From Diploptera punctata (taxonomy: Eukaryota > Arthropoda > Insecta > Blattodea > Blaberidae): 64,000 bases of DNA. The position numbers and the translations under genes were made by a program. This document shows, in pieces, positions 61,460 through 64,000 of the stretch; the first letter of the stretch is position 1, and every line of letters starts with the position of its first letter. Below the pieces are notes generated by a model. The model saw only the letters and a list, made by a program, of their open reading frames with translations. It had not been told where the DNA came from and made no database searches. The stretch is taken from contig JASPKZ010001597.1 of NCBI GenBank assembly GCA_030220185.1, forward strand, positions 243,600 to 307,599. The letters run 5' to 3'.

Positions 61460-64000
61460 ACTTATGATAATTTTGTATATGTTCAACCATTTCCCTACTA
61501 TTCCACTGCATCCTTATCTCATCACTTTTCATTCTATCCCTTAATGTTACTCCAGTTAGTGATCGGAGGAATCTCATTTGTGAACTATTAATGCGGGATT
61601 TATCTTTTGCTCGAAGTGTCCAGCATTCACTTCCGTATAGTAGAGCAGGTTTGGCTATGGCATTATGAAATCTCAATTGATTTCTTTCCTCATTTGTTTT
61701 CACAAATTTCTCCTAATTATACCATTTAATCTGTTATATTTTTCTAAATTTGTTTCCACATCTTTTTGATTATGAAACTGTGATATATTACCTAAATAAT
61801 TAAAGTGTGTTACTTGTTCTATTGGTTTATTATTTATTATTATTTTTACTCTCGAAAGTTCCTTTCCAGTGATTGCCATGGATTTGGTTTTATTTTCAGA
61901 TATTTTCATGTTTTATTTTTCTAGGGTATTCTGAAATTTAAACACATCTCTGCAAATCATCTTCATTCTCCGATAGAAGTACTTGATCATCTGCGAAGAT
62001 TATTGTTTGTATTTGATTTCCTCTACATATTTTTACTCCTGGGGGTTTAGTTTTTTCCACTCCTGGACAATTTTATTTAGATATAGAATAAACAGTAATG
62101 GAGATAGTCCACATCCCTGTCTTAAACCTTGGTTAATTTCAAATTTATCTGTTATTTTCCCATGATCTAACTTTACTTTTATAAATTGGTTTCATATAAA
62201 CTTTTTTATAGCATTTATTAGATTATTGGGGACTTGGTAGCTTTCCAATATTTTCCACATTATGTCCCGTTTGACTCTATCATAGGCTTTTCAAAATCTA
62301 AAAATAATATATATAGGGGGATATTAAATTCTTTCCACTTCTCAATTAGTTGTTTTATAACAAATATAGCATCGATACACGATCGGCCTTTTCGGAATCC
62401 ACATTGTTCCTCTCCAATTTTATCTTCTGTAATTTTCTGGAGTTTTTCGTTTTAAAATGGATGTATATATTTTAGATGCTGTTGTCAACAATGATATACC
62501 TCTATAATTTTGAACAGTTCCTCTTTTTCTCCTTTCTTATGGATGGGTATTACTAATGATGTTTTCCAGTCCTGAGGTATTATTCCATGTGCCCATATAT
62601 CATTAAAAATTTGTACCAATCTATATAGAGTGGTTTCCCACCATATTTCCAAAGCTCCATTGGTATATACCATCTACTCCACTAGCTTTTCTGTTTTTCA
62701 TTTTCTTGATAGTTTCTATCATTTCATCCAATGTTATAGCATTCTTCTGTGGGACAGGGAGGTGTATTTGTTTCTTCTTCCTCTGCATATAACAACTGTC
62801 TGAAATGCCGTGTCCATTGTTCTGCTTGTCATTCCATTTATAGCCAATTTATCCGTACAATCTTCTTTTAATCGCTGGGAATACTTTGAAACCATATTTT
62901 TTGCTCTTGTGACATCTCTTTCTATATTTTTTATGAAACTTTCCCATCCTTCATTTTTTAATTTTCTAGATAATTTCTTGACTATTGCTCTTTTGGTGTT
63001 TGTAATCTATTCTATCATTAATAGTCCCAGAATTAAGCCATTTTAACATAAGCTATCTTTCTATTACTGATTGCTTCTTTTATTTCTTCATTCCAAACTT
63101 TCAATCGATTTTTTGGTATATTTTTGGAAGTTCCCAAACATTCATTTGCTGCTTTTTTATTGATTCTTTTAATTTTATCCAATCTATTTCTACATCTCCA
63201 ACTCTTGTTTCTAGTTTTGTTTTATTCGATTTTCATATAACTGTCTTATACTATCTTGTTCTAAACAGCTGTACTTTGTATTTTTCGGTTTCTGATTTCT
63301 TTTCTACTTTCCTTCTAAAAAAAGGTTTGGTTCGTTCTAATTTTTCCAACCACTAAAAAGTGATCAGAATCTATTTCTGTCCCCCTATAGACTTCGTATC
63401 CATTATTTGTGTCCCAAAATTTCTGTTAGCTATTATGTAATCTATTATAGATCTGGATCCCCGACTCATCCAAGTAAACTTATGATATTCTTTATGTTTG
63501 AAAATGTATTTGGTAATTCGTAGCTGGTTATACATACAAAAATCTCTTTAAATTATCCCTTTATCATTTACTCATTTTTCTCCATGTGGGCCAATTAAAT
63601 CTTTAATGGTTTTATTTCCAATTTTGGCATTGAAGTCTCCTAATATTACTATCTGGTCATTTTTATTTATTCTATCCTTTATATCTTGTAATTCATTATA
63701 GAATTTCTCTGCTTCCCTTTTATTTCCGTAGATGGGGCATATATTCCTATTATTGTTAAATTATCTCTTCCTAACTTTAATCTTAATGTTACTATTCTGT
63801 CACTTCCATCCAGAATAAGTTGTTATTTTTTTCCTCCAATTTGTTTTATTAAATAGCAATTCCAGATTTGGCTCTTTCTGTCTTTTTCTACTCCTGAATA
63901 GATCATATGATATCTCCCATTTCTGTTGATCCTCTTCCTTTTTCTTTTTTGTCTCACTAATAACAGGTATGTCTATTTGTCTTTTCTTCAATTCCTCTCC
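61458..64000 (-). pseudogene. RTE-like LINE endonuclease-RT, frameshifted, partial
   Basis: Right to left: endonuclease start (63991-63800, KKRQIDIPVISETKKKKEED, the ETK catalytic-glutamate motif) and, in broken frames, NILGDFNAKIGN-like sequence near 63640 and a DHF-type end near 63360. RT: 62673-62485 (HGIIPQDWKTSLVIPIHKKG), GLRQGCGLSPLLF-like (about 62120) and an IFADDQVLL-like motif C (about 61990). Then 61909-61700 (KTKSMAITGKELSRVKIIIN and NYLGN) and 61703-61458 (KPALLYGSECWTL, MRFLRSLTGVT). Multiple frame breaks; inactive. Confidence 0.8.
61460..64000 (-). mobile_element. RTE-like LINE, long copy running off the window
   Basis: Minus strand. 3' end near 61460; RT around 61.7-62.7 kb; endonuclease from about 63.3 kb to beyond 64000. 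The 5' end lies outside the window. Confidence 0.85.

Overview
This window is a transposon graveyard from an AT-rich animal genome, most likely an insect. I found no cellular gene that I can defend. The evidence for an animal, probably arthropod, source is the mix of repeats: Penelope-like retroelements (PLEs) with GIY-YIG endonucleases, RTE-like and I-group LINEs, mariner-type, pogo/Tigger-type and hAT transposases, and tRNA-derived SINEs. The LINE C-terminal signature LRWAGHVARM...RPVGRPRMRW is abundant in insect genomes. I cannot name the species.

Layout. 1-9.45 kb: an old minus-strand PLE cut into pieces by PLE insertions and one LINE, most with direct target duplications. 9.8-18.3 kb: SINEs, a Tigger-like element, an RTE-like LINE hit by three insertions, and several copies of a tRNA-bearing repeat. 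18.8-25.2 kb: hAT-like remnant, LINE copies, a PLE foldback. 25.7-32.1 kb: one compound PLE insertion (inverted tail + partial copy + full copy) flanked by an 11-bp duplication and interrupted by a mariner element. 32.2-43.9 kb: pogo and other DDE transposase remnants, several RTE-like LINE pieces, another PLE. 43.9-49 kb: a TIR element, a hAT pseudogene and a short PLE. 49.5-53.2 kb: a nearly complete I-group LINE with a 15-bp target duplication. 53.5-60 kb: an exact 120-bp MITE, then a cluster of nested foldback repeats. 61.4-64 kb: a hairpin and a long LINE that runs off the window.

Main observation. Nearly every PLE tail, from several diverged subfamilies, carries a compact motif just downstream of the ORF with the layout of a type I hammerhead ribozyme: CTGANGA, a short hairpin whose stem differs between subfamilies but stays paired, GAAA, then a short palindrome (ACATGT, ACTAGT, ACTGCAGT, ACATATGT) ending in UH. 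A few tens of bases further on lies a conserved 5' splice-site-like motif, TGAG/GTAAG or TGAG/GTGAG. The PLE insertions share a layout: an inverted tail joined head to head to a longer copy, both inside one 11-16 bp target duplication. Short non-coding foldback versions, two of the three with recognisable ribozyme motifs, are also present. Hammerheads and inverted or tandem pseudo-LTR arrangements are known for PLEs; the number of subfamilies side by side here, the conserved donor motif, and a tRNA-Phe-like repeat that uses a similar 12-bp target duplication deserve follow-up.
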